From an uncultured Roseburia sp. (GTDB lineage Bacteria > Bacillota > Clostridia > Lachnospirales > Lachnospiraceae), in contig CAMUGE010000001.1 in assembly GCA_947088345.1 (NCBI GenBank), positions 178,692 to 242,691 of the forward strand: a DNA stretch of 64,000 nt, written 5' to 3'. Both the position numbers and the translations under genes were made by a program. The notes beneath the pieces are model-generated. The model did no database searches, was not told where the DNA came from, and saw only the letters and a program-made list of their open reading frames with translations. Below, piece by piece: positions 34,020 to 41,954 of this stretch; within the stretch, counting starts at the first letter, position 1, and every line of letters begins with the position of its first letter.

Positions 34020-35012
34020 ATGAAAGCGAGAAAAACGTTCCTTGCAGTGCTGATTATTGTGATTGTACTTGTGTTATCCGGCGGTGCCGGGTGCGGAACA
34101 GGGGAGTTTAGCGCGTCGGCCGATTACTCTGATAAAAACAGCGCCGGCTATTCCGGTTCCGGGGGGATAAAACAGGACGACATAACGGAGGATGCCGCAG
34201 GAGAGGCGGCCGTATCGGAAAATAATACTGTGTCAGACGCCGTTCTTTCCGCCGCAGAGACTGCGGCGGATTTTGGCATGGATACTGATATGCTGGTCTA
34301 TCACTGTGAAATCACCATCGACACGCTGGAATTTGATCAGTCGGTTGCCGATTTTAAAGCGTCGCTGGAATCTTCGGAGGGGTTTGTCGAAAAAGAAAGC
34401 TATTATGACAATTACCATAGCGGCGGGTATTATGTCGAAGAAGAGAAAAAGAACAGGACATACGAGGCAACGGTACGCGTACCGTCAGATCGTTACAGTG
34501 AGTTTCTTGACGGTGCAGAAAGTCTGGGCGATGTGCGCACGCAGAACGCATATGCGGAAAATGTCAGTCCGGAGTACACAGACCTGAAAACGGCGCTGGA
34601 AATTTATGAGGCAAAGGAAACGCGCTATATCAATCTGTTATCTACAATCACGGACGATCAGTATGCGCTTGAGGTGGAGCGTGAGCTGATGGACATTGAG
34701 ATTGAGATTGCGAAGCTTAAGACAAGGATGAACCAGATTCGAACCGACGTGGCCTATTCGTATATCAATATGACAATACGCGAGGTCAGGGAATATGCGA
34801 AAATAAAAAGCGAGGACACGTTCGGCCAGAGGATGTTAAACAGGATTTCGGATTCGTGGCATCTCTTCCTGAATGTGGCGGAGGGTCTGCTTGTAATTTT
34901 TATTATGCTGTTTCCGTATCTTTTGATCGTTGTCATACTGCTGCTTTTGCTATTGTTTCTAAACAGACGTTACAAAAAGAAGGTGCAGAAGAGAAAACAA
35001 CAGAATGATTGA
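34020..35012 (+). CDS. DUF4349 domain lipoprotein
   Basis: Surface protein of 330 residues with unknown function. A lipoprotein-like signal peptide (LAVLIIVIVLVLSGGAGC) is followed by a low-complexity linker. The DUF4349 region includes VYHCEITIDTLEFDQSVADF, TYEATVRVPSDRYSEFLDG, a coiled coil (ELMDIEIEIAKLKTRMNQIR) and YSYINMTIREV. A C-terminal membrane helix (LLVIFIMLFPYLLIVVILLL) and a basic tail end it, so it may be tethered at both ends. The lipobox GAGC is imperfect at -3. ATG 34020 is preferred because gaggggg precedes it. The -35 box of the next promoter overlaps its stop codon. Confidence 0.87.
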   Translation: MKARKTFLAVLIIVIVLVLSGGAGCGTGEFSASADYSDKNSAGYSGSGGIKQDDITEDAAGEAAVSENNTVSDAVLSAAETAADFGMDTDMLVYHCEITIDTLEFDQSVADFKASLESSEGFVEKESYYDNYHSGGYYVEEEKKNRTYEATVRVPSDRYSEFLDGAESLGDVRTQNAYAENVSPEYTDLKTALEIYEAKETRYINLLSTITDDQYALEVERELMDIEIEIAKLKTRMNQIRTDVAYSYINMTIREVREYAKIKSEDTFGQRMLNRISDSWHLFLNVAEGLLVIFIMLFPYLLIVVILLLLLLFLNRRYKKKVQKRKQQND

Positions 35013-35037
35013 CAAAGGAAACTGATCGTGCTATGAT
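35009..35037 (+). promoter_or_regulatory. Sigma-A promoter of the lysine-riboswitch dapA operon
   Basis: TTGACA (35009-35014), a 17-base spacer and TATGAT (35032-35037). The -35 box overlaps the stop codon of the DUF4349 gene. The predicted start is about 12 bases before the riboswitch. Confidence 0.82.
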
Positions 35038-35056
35038 AAATAGAATAATAATGATT

Positions 35057-35242
35057 GATAGAGGTTGCGTGCTTTATCAGTAGCTTTTTGGATGCGGCAG
35101 ACGCAGGGGAAAGAGAGTGAAAGGAAAGTTCGCCGAAAGGGTATATTGCTGCAGATATATTGCTTGGGCATGAAGTGAAGAACTTTATGACTGTCATCAC
35201 AGGAAATCCTGCAGAGGCAGGTGATTTGGATGGAGTGCTATC
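35057..35242 (+). promoter_or_regulatory. Lysine riboswitch (L box)
   Basis: Binds free lysine in the nascent RNA and favours termination. The conserved blocks occur in order: GATAGAGGTTGCG at the 5' edge, GAAAGTTCGCCGAA, the GCTTGGGCATGA arm, GACTGTCA, and TGGAGTGCTATC at the 3' edge. P1 forms between GATAG (35057-35061) and CTATC (35238-35242). A terminator follows 40 bases later and the downstream genes are dapA and dapB, the lysine branch of aspartate metabolism, so this is a transcription-attenuation switch. Confidence 0.93.
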
Positions 35243-35281
35243 GGATTCTTAAAAGTACTGCGACAGCAGAAAAGAAATCAG

Positions 35282-35306
35282 ACCGGCTCGCCAGAGCCGG
35301 TTTTTT
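35282..35306 (+). terminator. Riboswitch-controlled intrinsic terminator
   Basis: ccggctc (35283-35289) pairs with gagccgg (35294-35300) around gcca, followed by six T (35301-35306). It is the expression platform of the lysine riboswitch, 226 bases before dapA. Confidence 0.9.
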
Positions 35307-35531
35307 GTCTTATAGAAAAGAACTTGTCACGCGAAAGCGTGAAAGTGTCTTCCCTATAAGACAAAAAACAATTATGCGCACGGATGCAGGAGGAATTAAT
35401 TGCTTTGCAATATGCATCCGGCGCGGCAAAGCGTGCAAGCCAATCCCGCAAGATGGAGGGGAGGAAAGATTTGAGGTGGGCTTGCCCACTTTGTTCTGCA
35501 TCAGAGCGCGATGAGAGAATGGAGGGGTAAT
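35301..35531 (+). promoter_or_regulatory. Multi-hairpin leader between riboswitch terminator and dapA
   Basis: Three further structures follow the terminator. (a) A 15-base perfect inverted repeat, 35301-35315 with 35354-35368, whose left arm contains the terminator T run and whose interior has tcacgc-gaaa-gcgtga. (b) A 12-pair stem with one bulged A, 35376-35388 with 35413-35424. (c) aggtgggc-tt-gcccactt at 35474-35491, followed by a weak T-rich stretch. A 46-codon ORF (35374-35514) overlaps (b) and (c) but has no ribosome site, and I do not count it as a gene. The role of these structures is unknown. Confidence 0.5.
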
Positions 35532-36422
35532 ATGGCAGTTTTTAAAGGCGCCGGCGTTGCGATTGTTACGCCGATGAAAGAGAACGAGGAAGTCAACTAT
35601 GATAAACTGGAAGAACTGATACAATGGCAGATAAAAGAAGGGACCGACAGTATTATAATAGCCGGTACGACAGGCGAGAGTTCGACGCTGACAACAAAAG
35701 AACATGCGGATGTGATCAAAGCGGCTGTTGAATTTGCAAAAGATCAGGTACCGGTTATCGCCGGTACGGGATCAAACTGCACAAGGGAAGCGGTATATCT
35801 GTCGGCGGAGGCCGAAGAGGCTGGTGCAGCCGGCCTTTTAGCAGTGACTCCCTACTACAACAAAGCTACGCAGGGCGGGTTAAGGGAGTACTATACAAGG
35901 ATTGCAGAGGCGGTTCATATTCCTGTGATCATGTACAATGTGCCCGGCAGGACGGGCTGCAATATCCAGCCGGAGACGGCGGCATATCTTTACAACAATG
36001 TTAAGAACATCGCCGGGATCAAAGAGGCGAGCGGAAATGTCGCGCAGGCCGCAAAAGTCATGCATCTGACGGACGGTAAGATTGCTCTCTATTCCGGTGA
36101 GGATGCAATCGTCGTGCCGCTTCTGTCGATTGGAGCGTCCGGTGTGATCTCCGTCTGGTCTAATATCGCGCCGCGCGATGTGCATCAGATGTGTGAGGAT
36201 TATGCAAACGGGGATATGGAGAGCGCGGCAAAAATGCAGTTAAAAGCGCAGCCGTTGGCGGAGGCGCTCTTTTGCGAGGTCAATCCGATTCCGGTAAAAA
36301 AAGCGTTGAATCTGATGGGAAAAAATGTCGGGCCGCTGCGTTCCCCGCTGACGGAAATGACCGAACAGGGAACGGCAAAACTGGCGGAGGCAATGAAAAA
36401 CTATGGGATACCGCTGGCATAA
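35532..36422 (+). CDS. dapA: 4-hydroxy-tetrahydrodipicolinate synthase
   Basis: Condenses pyruvate with aspartate semialdehyde, the committed step toward diaminopimelate and lysine. 296 residues. Conserved sites are GTTGESSTLT (binding loop), the proton-relay Tyr in MYNVPGRTGCNI and the Schiff-base Lys in IAGIKEASGN. ATG 35532 is chosen for its ggagggg site; the frame opens seven codons earlier. It is controlled by the lysine riboswitch upstream and followed by dapB. In a spore former this also feeds dipicolinate synthesis. Confidence 0.97.
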   Translation: MAVFKGAGVAIVTPMKENEEVNYDKLEELIQWQIKEGTDSIIIAGTTGESSTLTTKEHADVIKAAVEFAKDQVPVIAGTGSNCTREAVYLSAEAEEAGAAGLLAVTPYYNKATQGGLREYYTRIAEAVHIPVIMYNVPGRTGCNIQPETAAYLYNNVKNIAGIKEASGNVAQAAKVMHLTDGKIALYSGEDAIVVPLLSIGASGVISVWSNIAPRDVHQMCEDYANGDMESAAKMQLKAQPLAEALFCEVNPIPVKKALNLMGKNVGPLRSPLTEMTEQGTAKLAEAMKNYGIPLA

Positions 36423-36478
36423 AGATACTGGCTGTAAGTGATCAGATTTCAGAGGAAGCAGAAAGGCATGGTAAAATT

Positions 36479-37246
36479 ATGATAAAGGCAATATTGAGCG
36501 GCTGCAACGGAAAGATGGGACGTGTGATTACCGAAATCTGCGCATCAGATCCGGAAATAGAGATCGCGGCGGGGATTGATATTTATGACGGGATACCAAA
36601 CACATATCCTGTTTTTTCTAATATTTCCATCTGTGATGTGAAAGCGGATGTCATCATTGATTTTTCGAATGCGAAAGCAGTCGATGACCTGCTTGTGTAC
36701 AGTGTGGAAAAACAGACGCCGATTGTGCTGTGCACAACGGGCCTGACTGACAGGCAGACAGATAAAGTAAAAGACGCGGCGAGGGAGACGGCAGTTTTAA
36801 AGTCAGCGAATATGTCTCTGGGCATAAATCTTATGATGGAATTATTAAAGCAGGCGGCAGTGACACTGGCGCCTGCAGGATTTGATATGGAGATTGTGGA
36901 AAAGCATCACAATCAGAAACTGGACGCGCCGAGCGGTACGGCCCTTGCTCTGGCGGACTCGATGAATACAGCGCTTTCCAATGCATATGCATATACTTAC
37001 GACAGGAGCAACGAGCGCAAAAAACGGGACAGGCATGAGATCGGCATATCGGCAGTGCGCGGCGGAAATATCGTAGGCCAGCATGAAGTGATTTTTGCCG
37101 GAATGGATGAAGTAATCACATTTGAACATACGGCGTATTCCCGCAATGTATTTGCGAAAGGCGCGGTCGAAGCGGCAAAGTTTCTGGCGGACAAACCGGC
37201 GGGCTTTTATGAGATGAGTGATGTAATCAAAGAGACAATTGCATAA
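36479..37246 (+). CDS. dapB: 4-hydroxy-tetrahydrodipicolinate reductase
   Basis: Reduces the DapA product with NAD(P)H. 255 residues. It has the nucleotide-binding motif SGCNGKMGRVI at the N-terminus, IDFSNAKAV, and the substrate motif EKHHNQKLDAPSGTAL. The frame runs upstream into dapA, but the canonical N-terminus MIKAILSGCNGKMG fixes ATG 36479. The start is preceded by the shared motif GAAAGGCATGGT (36461-36472). Its internal ATG opens a four-codon ORF whose TGA overlaps the dapB ATG. Confidence 0.96.
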   Translation: MIKAILSGCNGKMGRVITEICASDPEIEIAAGIDIYDGIPNTYPVFSNISICDVKADVIIDFSNAKAVDDLLVYSVEKQTPIVLCTTGLTDRQTDKVKDAARETAVLKSANMSLGINLMMELLKQAAVTLAPAGFDMEIVEKHHNQKLDAPSGTALALADSMNTALSNAYAYTYDRSNERKKRDRHEIGISAVRGGNIVGQHEVIFAGMDEVITFEHTAYSRNVFAKGAVEAAKFLADKPAGFYEMSDVIKETIA

Positions 37247-37313
37247 TGGAAGCGGCGGCGCCGGTATTTTGAGCCGCCGTGGATAAATTGCGGGTATGGG
37301 GGAAATAATTGTT

Positions 37314-39287
37314 ATGGAGAAGACAGATTTACGCTATTTAAAGAGCCTGTCCAAACAGTATCCGACAGTGGCTGCAGCCGCTACGGAAATCATTAATCTG
37401 CAGGCAATCTTAAGCCTGCCGAAAGGTACGGAGCATTTTATTACCGATATTCATGGGGAATATGACCAGTTCCAGCATGTCATGCGAAACGGATCGGGAG
37501 CGATAAAGCGTAAAATCGAGGAGGAATTTGGTAATACGATAAGCGCTGCAGAGAAGAAAGCGATTGCCACGCTGATTTACTATCCGGAGCAAAAAATGGA
37601 GCAGGTATTGAAAGAGGAAGAAAACATGGAGGACTGGTACAAAGTGACACTGTACCGTCTGATTCGCATGTGTAAATCGGCATCCTCCAAATATACGCGC
37701 TCCAAAGTCAGAAAAGCTCTGCCAAAAGATTTCGCCTATGTCATAGAGGAGCTTCTGACCGGCCGTCCCGATGTATCTGACCAGGAGGCCTATTATAACG
37801 AGATTATCAATTCTGTGATTCGCACGCGCAGAGCAACGGAGCTGGTGATCGCATTTTGTAACCTGATACGGCGGCTGATTGTGGATCATCTGCATGTTGT
37901 CGGGGATATTTTTGACCGGGGACCCTATCCAAATCTTGTGATGGATACACTGATGATGCATCACTCGGTTGATATCCAGTGGGGGAATCATGACGTATAC
38001 TGGATGGGCGCCGCTGCCGGCAGTCAGGCCTGTATCTGCAATGTAATCCGTATTTCTGCGAAATACGGCAACTTAAATCTTCTGGAGGACAGTTATGGAA
38101 TAAATCTTGTCCCCCTGGCTCGTTTCGCCATGAACTGTTATGACAAAGATCCGTGTTCCTGCTTTAAGCTGGACTACAGAGAAGACGAGTATGACGTGCG
38201 CGATACGCTGCTGGATGAAAAAATGCACAAAGCGATTGCAGTCATGCAGTTTAAGCTGGAGGGGCAGCTGATCCGCAGGCATCCGGAGTTTAATATGGCG
38301 CCGCGTCTTCTGTTGGATAAAATTGATATTGAAAAGGGCACGGTTCGTATTGAAGGGCACGAGTATCCGCTGCGCGATACTCATTTTCCCACGATTAACT
38401 GGGATAATCCGTATGCGCTTTCGGCGGAGGAGGAAGAAGTGATGGAGCGTTTAACGCTCGCCTTTATCAACTGCGAAAAGCTGCAGCGTCATGTTCGGTT
38501 TCTGTTTACGCAGGGAAGCCTTTATAAAGTTCACAACGGAAACCTTCTCTACCATGGCTGTGTGCCGATGAACGAGGACGGCACATTTACCAAAGTTACG
38601 ATCTATGGGAAAGAATATGCCGGGAAAGAACTGTACGACGTGCTGGAAAATTATGCGAGAAAAGGATATTATGCCATAGACAAAAAAGAAAAACAAAAGG
38701 GGCAGGATATTCTCTGGTTTATCTGGGAAAATCAAAATTCACCGGTTTTTGGCAAGGCAAAGATGACAACGTTTGAGCGCTATTTCGTTACGGACAAAAA
38801 AACGCATGAGGAGCCGAAAAATCCGTATTATCATCTGTTTGAAAATGAGGAGATTGTAAACCGCATTCTTGCCGAATTTGGGTTGGCGGGAGAGGAGTCG
38901 CATATTATAAACGGGCACATTCCGGTGGAGACAAAGCGAGGGGAATCCCCTGTAAAGTGTAACGGAAAGCTTCTCATTATCGACGGGGGATTTTCAAAAG
39001 CATACCAGTCTAAGACAGGAATTGCCGGTTATACACTGATTTACAATTCTTATGGTCTGATGCTGGCGGCGCATGAGCCGTTTGAGTCGGTTGAAAAAGC
39101 GGTCAGAGAAGAAAGCGATATTATTTCCCATATGGTATCGGTACAGCATGTCGTAAAGCGGAAAACGGTTGCGGATACAGATATGGGCAAAGGATTAAGG
39201 GAGTATATTAAAGATCTGGAAAGCCTGCTCCTTGCATACCGGGAAGGTGTTCTTGTAGAAAAAATTCATATAGAGGAGAACTTCTGA
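37314..39287 (+). CDS. fbp: Fructose-1,6-bisphosphatase, class III (Firmicutes type)
   Basis: Hydrolyses fructose-1,6-bisphosphate to fructose-6-phosphate in gluconeogenesis. 657 residues, close to the 671 of B. subtilis Fbp. The metallophosphatase ligands are visible in FITDIHGEYDQFQHV, VGDIFDRGPYPN, QWGNHDVYWMG and INGHIPVETKRGE. The N-terminal ~40 residues and C-terminal helices are class specific. ATG 37314 with a gggggaa site is preferred over the in-frame ATG at 37296. It is followed two bases later by nfo. Confidence 0.96.
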   Translation: MEKTDLRYLKSLSKQYPTVAAAATEIINLQAILSLPKGTEHFITDIHGEYDQFQHVMRNGSGAIKRKIEEEFGNTISAAEKKAIATLIYYPEQKMEQVLKEEENMEDWYKVTLYRLIRMCKSASSKYTRSKVRKALPKDFAYVIEELLTGRPDVSDQEAYYNEIINSVIRTRRATELVIAFCNLIRRLIVDHLHVVGDIFDRGPYPNLVMDTLMMHHSVDIQWGNHDVYWMGAAAGSQACICNVIRISAKYGNLNLLEDSYGINLVPLARFAMNCYDKDPCSCFKLDYREDEYDVRDTLLDEKMHKAIAVMQFKLEGQLIRRHPEFNMAPRLLLDKIDIEKGTVRIEGHEYPLRDTHFPTINWDNPYALSAEEEEVMERLTLAFINCEKLQRHVRFLFTQGSLYKVHNGNLLYHGCVPMNEDGTFTKVTIYGKEYAGKELYDVLENYARKGYYAIDKKEKQKGQDILWFIWENQNSPVFGKAKMTTFERYFVTDKKTHEEPKNPYYHLFENEEIVNRILAEFGLAGEESHIINGHIPVETKRGESPVKCNGKLLIIDGGFSKAYQSKTGIAGYTLIYNSYGLMLAAHEPFESVEKAVREESDIISHMVSVQHVVKRKTVADTDMGKGLREYIKDLESLLLAYREGVLVEKIHIEENF

Positions 39288-39289
39288 TT

Positions 39290-40120
39290 ATGTTAATTGG
39301 AAATCATTTAGCTGCTTCTAAGGGCTACGCCGCAATGGGAAAAAATGCGCTGGAGCTGGGCGCTAATACATTTGCATTTTTCACGCGCAACCCGCGCGGA
39401 GGCAAGGCAAAGAAAATGGACGAAGCCGATGTGGAGAAATTTCTGAATCTGGCGAAAGAGAACGGGTTTGGAAAAATTGTTGCACATGCGCCGTATACAA
39501 TGAATTTGTGCGCGGCGAAAGAAGATATTCGCGCATTTTCCAAAAATATGTTTGTGGACGATATGCAGCGCATGGAGTACACACCCGGCAACTATTATAA
39601 TTTCCATCCGGGATCTCATGTCGGACAGGGTGTCGAGGCGGGGATAGAAATGATCGCCGAAGTGATGAACGATGTGCTGACGCCCGAACAGAACACGACT
39701 GTGCTTCTTGAGACAATGGCGGGGAAAGGCAGTGAGGTCGGTGGTAAATTTGAGGAACTGCGCGCGATTCTGGATCGGATTCATCTTCCGGAAAAGGTCG
39801 GCGTCTGTTTTGACACCTGTCATGTCTGGGACGCCGGATATGATATTGCAGGTCATCTGGACGAAGTGCTCGCCGAATTTGACCGGGTGATCGGCCTGGA
39901 CAGGCTGTATGCCGTTCATTTTAACGACAGTTTGAACGAACGCGGTTCCCACAAAGACCGTCATGCGAAAATCGGCGAAGGGCAGATCGGGGCAAAGGCA
40001 TTGGAACGTGTCGTTAAACATCCGCTTTTGGCGGGGCGGCCATTTATCTTAGAGACGCCAAATGACGATGCCGGATATCAAAGAGAAATTGCGCTCGTAA
40101 GAGAATGGGCAGAGGCTTAA
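39290..40120 (+). CDS. nfo: Endonuclease IV (AP endonuclease)
   Basis: Cuts DNA 5' to abasic sites in base-excision repair. 276 residues of the TIM-barrel, tri-zinc family. The metal-ligand motifs are present: NFHPGSHVGQG, LLETMAGKGSEVG, VCFDTCHVWDAGYDI, VHFNDSLNERGSHKDRHAKI and FILETPND. The start has a gaggag site in the end of fbp. It converges on the histidine-kinase gene with only 13 bases between stops, and I see no terminator in that gap. Confidence 0.95.
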   Translation: MLIGNHLAASKGYAAMGKNALELGANTFAFFTRNPRGGKAKKMDEADVEKFLNLAKENGFGKIVAHAPYTMNLCAAKEDIRAFSKNMFVDDMQRMEYTPGNYYNFHPGSHVGQGVEAGIEMIAEVMNDVLTPEQNTTVLLETMAGKGSEVGGKFEELRAILDRIHLPEKVGVCFDTCHVWDAGYDIAGHLDEVLAEFDRVIGLDRLYAVHFNDSLNERGSHKDRHAKIGEGQIGAKALERVVKHPLLAGRPFILETPNDDAGYQREIALVREWAEA

Positions 40121-40133
40121 GCCAAAATAGATT

Positions 40134-41954
40134 CTAAGGTTCGGCAGGTTTTCTGGGCAGACGTATCTGTACGTCTGTCCCCTTGCCGAACGTGCTTTCA
40201 TAGTGCAGTCCGTAGCGTTCCCCATACAACAGTTTTAAACGTTTGTGCGTATTGTATACCGCAATATTAGTCCCGGAGGAAGTTGTTTTGCGGGTCGATC
40301 CGGACAGGATTTGCGGCAGTTTTTCTCCGGGTATGCCGACTCCGTCATCCGAGACAAGCAAAACAAGCATATCTTCTTCCTCCCAGCCGGTGATTAAAAT
40401 CGTGCCGGATTTCTCTTCTTTTTCCAGGATACCATGTAAAAGCGCATTTTCAACAATCGGCTGCAGCGTGAGTTTTGGAATGCCGCATCCGTACAGATGG
40501 TCGGGAAGGTCGATCACAAACTCAATTGCATTGTGGAAGCGCATATTCTGAAGATCCAGATAGATGGATACATGCTCCAGTTCATTTTCCACCGAACTGA
40601 AATTGTTTTTTCTGCTCAGTGTCAGCTTGTAAAAACGCGCCAGATTTTGAACCGCGTTGCTGACGTCGGCTGTCTTTCCCTCCAGAGCCATCCAGTTGAT
40701 CATATCCATTGTATTATACAGAAAGTGGGGGTTGATCTGTGCCTGTAACGAATTAAATTCTGCAATGCGCAGGTCCTCTGCTGTTTTCTGCTGCTGCGCA
40801 ATCAGAAAATTCATCCGTTCCGTCATATAGTTGAAAGTTTGGATCAATTCGCCGACTTCGTCGTGTATCACAGGATCGGGCAGCGCAACAGGCGGAGACT
40901 GGCGAATTTGTGACATCTGGCGGATGACAGAAGAAATGCGCGAGGTGACGGAGCGGGTCTGGCGCAGCGTAAAAAAAGCGGCTGCAAGCGTACAGGAAAT
41001 ACATAGGAAAGCAAGTTTTAATATGATGGAATTGCCTCTTTCTATCAGCGGTTGTTTCGGAAGCGCTGTCACGATGATCCATGCGGGACTTTTGATATAA
41101 TAGTAGCCGACATACACTGTTTCACTTAAAATTTCGTGTTCCACAAAATTGTTTGTGGACATCAGAGAATCACAGATATCGTCATAGGAAAGACGGTAGA
41201 TCGCGGCGAGATAGTCGTCTGTTGAGGAGATAACGGCTTCTCTGTCGTTGATGATATAAGATACGCTGCCGCGCGAAGTCGCCGCGTCCGACAATATCCT
41301 GTGAAACGATTCTGCAGAGTAATAGATGGCAGTATAGCAGGGATAGGAAGTTCCCTGATAGTAGAGCCAGGTTTCTGTGATCAGAGCGAGATCGCCAAGC
41401 TCTGTTTTCTCCCGGTTTCCGAGATAAAAGGATGGACAGTGCAGGACGGAAACGCTGCTTCCCTGAAAGATCCCGTACCAGTAAGTGCCTTTTGCGCGTG
41501 AAACGGGCAAAAATAAATCTTTTGCGGACGGATTTTCATAAAAAACGGACTGTCCCGGGATATCAAGATAGATTCGGACGGCGGTAACGGCGCTTTCAGC
41601 CGTTTTATTTTTTATCTGATCCGCAAAATCCAGGGCGTCTTTGGTTGCTGCAAGTTTTGCAAGAGAGGTACTGACAGGCTGATAAAAAAGAGTCTGATAG
41701 TAGCTTAGAGCGGTTACAAATTCATGAAAATCGATCACCTCATTTAACGTATCTTCTATTTTGGGTCCAATCTGCATCGTTGCATTCTGTTCGTTTCGAA
41801 TTGTGTCGGCGATGACCATATCATAGAGGCGGTCGGAAAATAAAACCGCAATCGAAAGAAGCGGTATGCTGACCGCGAATAAAATGCAGAGTGTGAATTT
41901 TGTCTGAATCTTTAAATTGTCATAAGCATCTTTGGCCTTTTGGTACAGTTTCAT
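40134..41954 (-). CDS. Sensor histidine kinase, YesM/LytS family
   Basis: Membrane sensor of 606 residues. Two transmembrane helices (FTLCILFAVSIPLLSIAVLF near the N-terminus and IILKLAFLCISCTLAAAFFT at ~315-335) flank a ~270-residue external sensor domain. A HAMP-like segment and the His_kinase module follow: the phospho-acceptor His in QINPHFLYNTMDMINW, then the ATPase motifs VENALLHGILE and VSDDGVGIP. Its start overlaps the stop of the response-regulator gene (ATGA), so the two are coupled. Such pairs in Firmicutes usually sense sugars outside the cell and control an adjacent ABC importer. Confidence 0.93.
   Translation of the reverse strand: MKLYQKAKDAYDNLKIQTKFTLCILFAVSIPLLSIAVLFSDRLYDMVIADTIRNEQNATMQIGPKIEDTLNEVIDFHEFVTALSYYQTLFYQPVSTSLAKLAATKDALDFADQIKNKTAESAVTAVRIYLDIPGQSVFYENPSAKDLFLPVSRAKGTYWYGIFQGSSVSVLHCPSFYLGNREKTELGDLALITETWLYYQGTSYPCYTAIYYSAESFHRILSDAATSRGSVSYIINDREAVISSTDDYLAAIYRLSYDDICDSLMSTNNFVEHEILSETVYVGYYYIKSPAWIIVTALPKQPLIERGNSIILKLAFLCISCTLAAAFFTLRQTRSVTSRISSVIRQMSQIRQSPPVALPDPVIHDEVGELIQTFNYMTERMNFLIAQQQKTAEDLRIAEFNSLQAQINPHFLYNTMDMINWMALEGKTADVSNAVQNLARFYKLTLSRKNNFSSVENELEHVSIYLDLQNMRFHNAIEFVIDLPDHLYGCGIPKLTLQPIVENALLHGILEKEEKSGTILITGWEEEDMLVLLVSDDGVGIPGEKLPQILSGSTRKTTSSGTNIAVYNTHKRLKLLYGERYGLHYESTFGKGTDVQIRLPRKPAEP

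Noticed and set aside
36272-36478. Possible 69-residue N-terminal extension of DapB
   Set aside because: It overlaps dapA, has no ribosome site, and the canonical Rossmann start begins at ATG 36479.
40121-40133. Terminator between nfo and the histidine kinase
   Set aside because: The gap is only 13 bases with no stem and T run on either strand. Read-through or termination inside the opposing gene is possible but unsupported.
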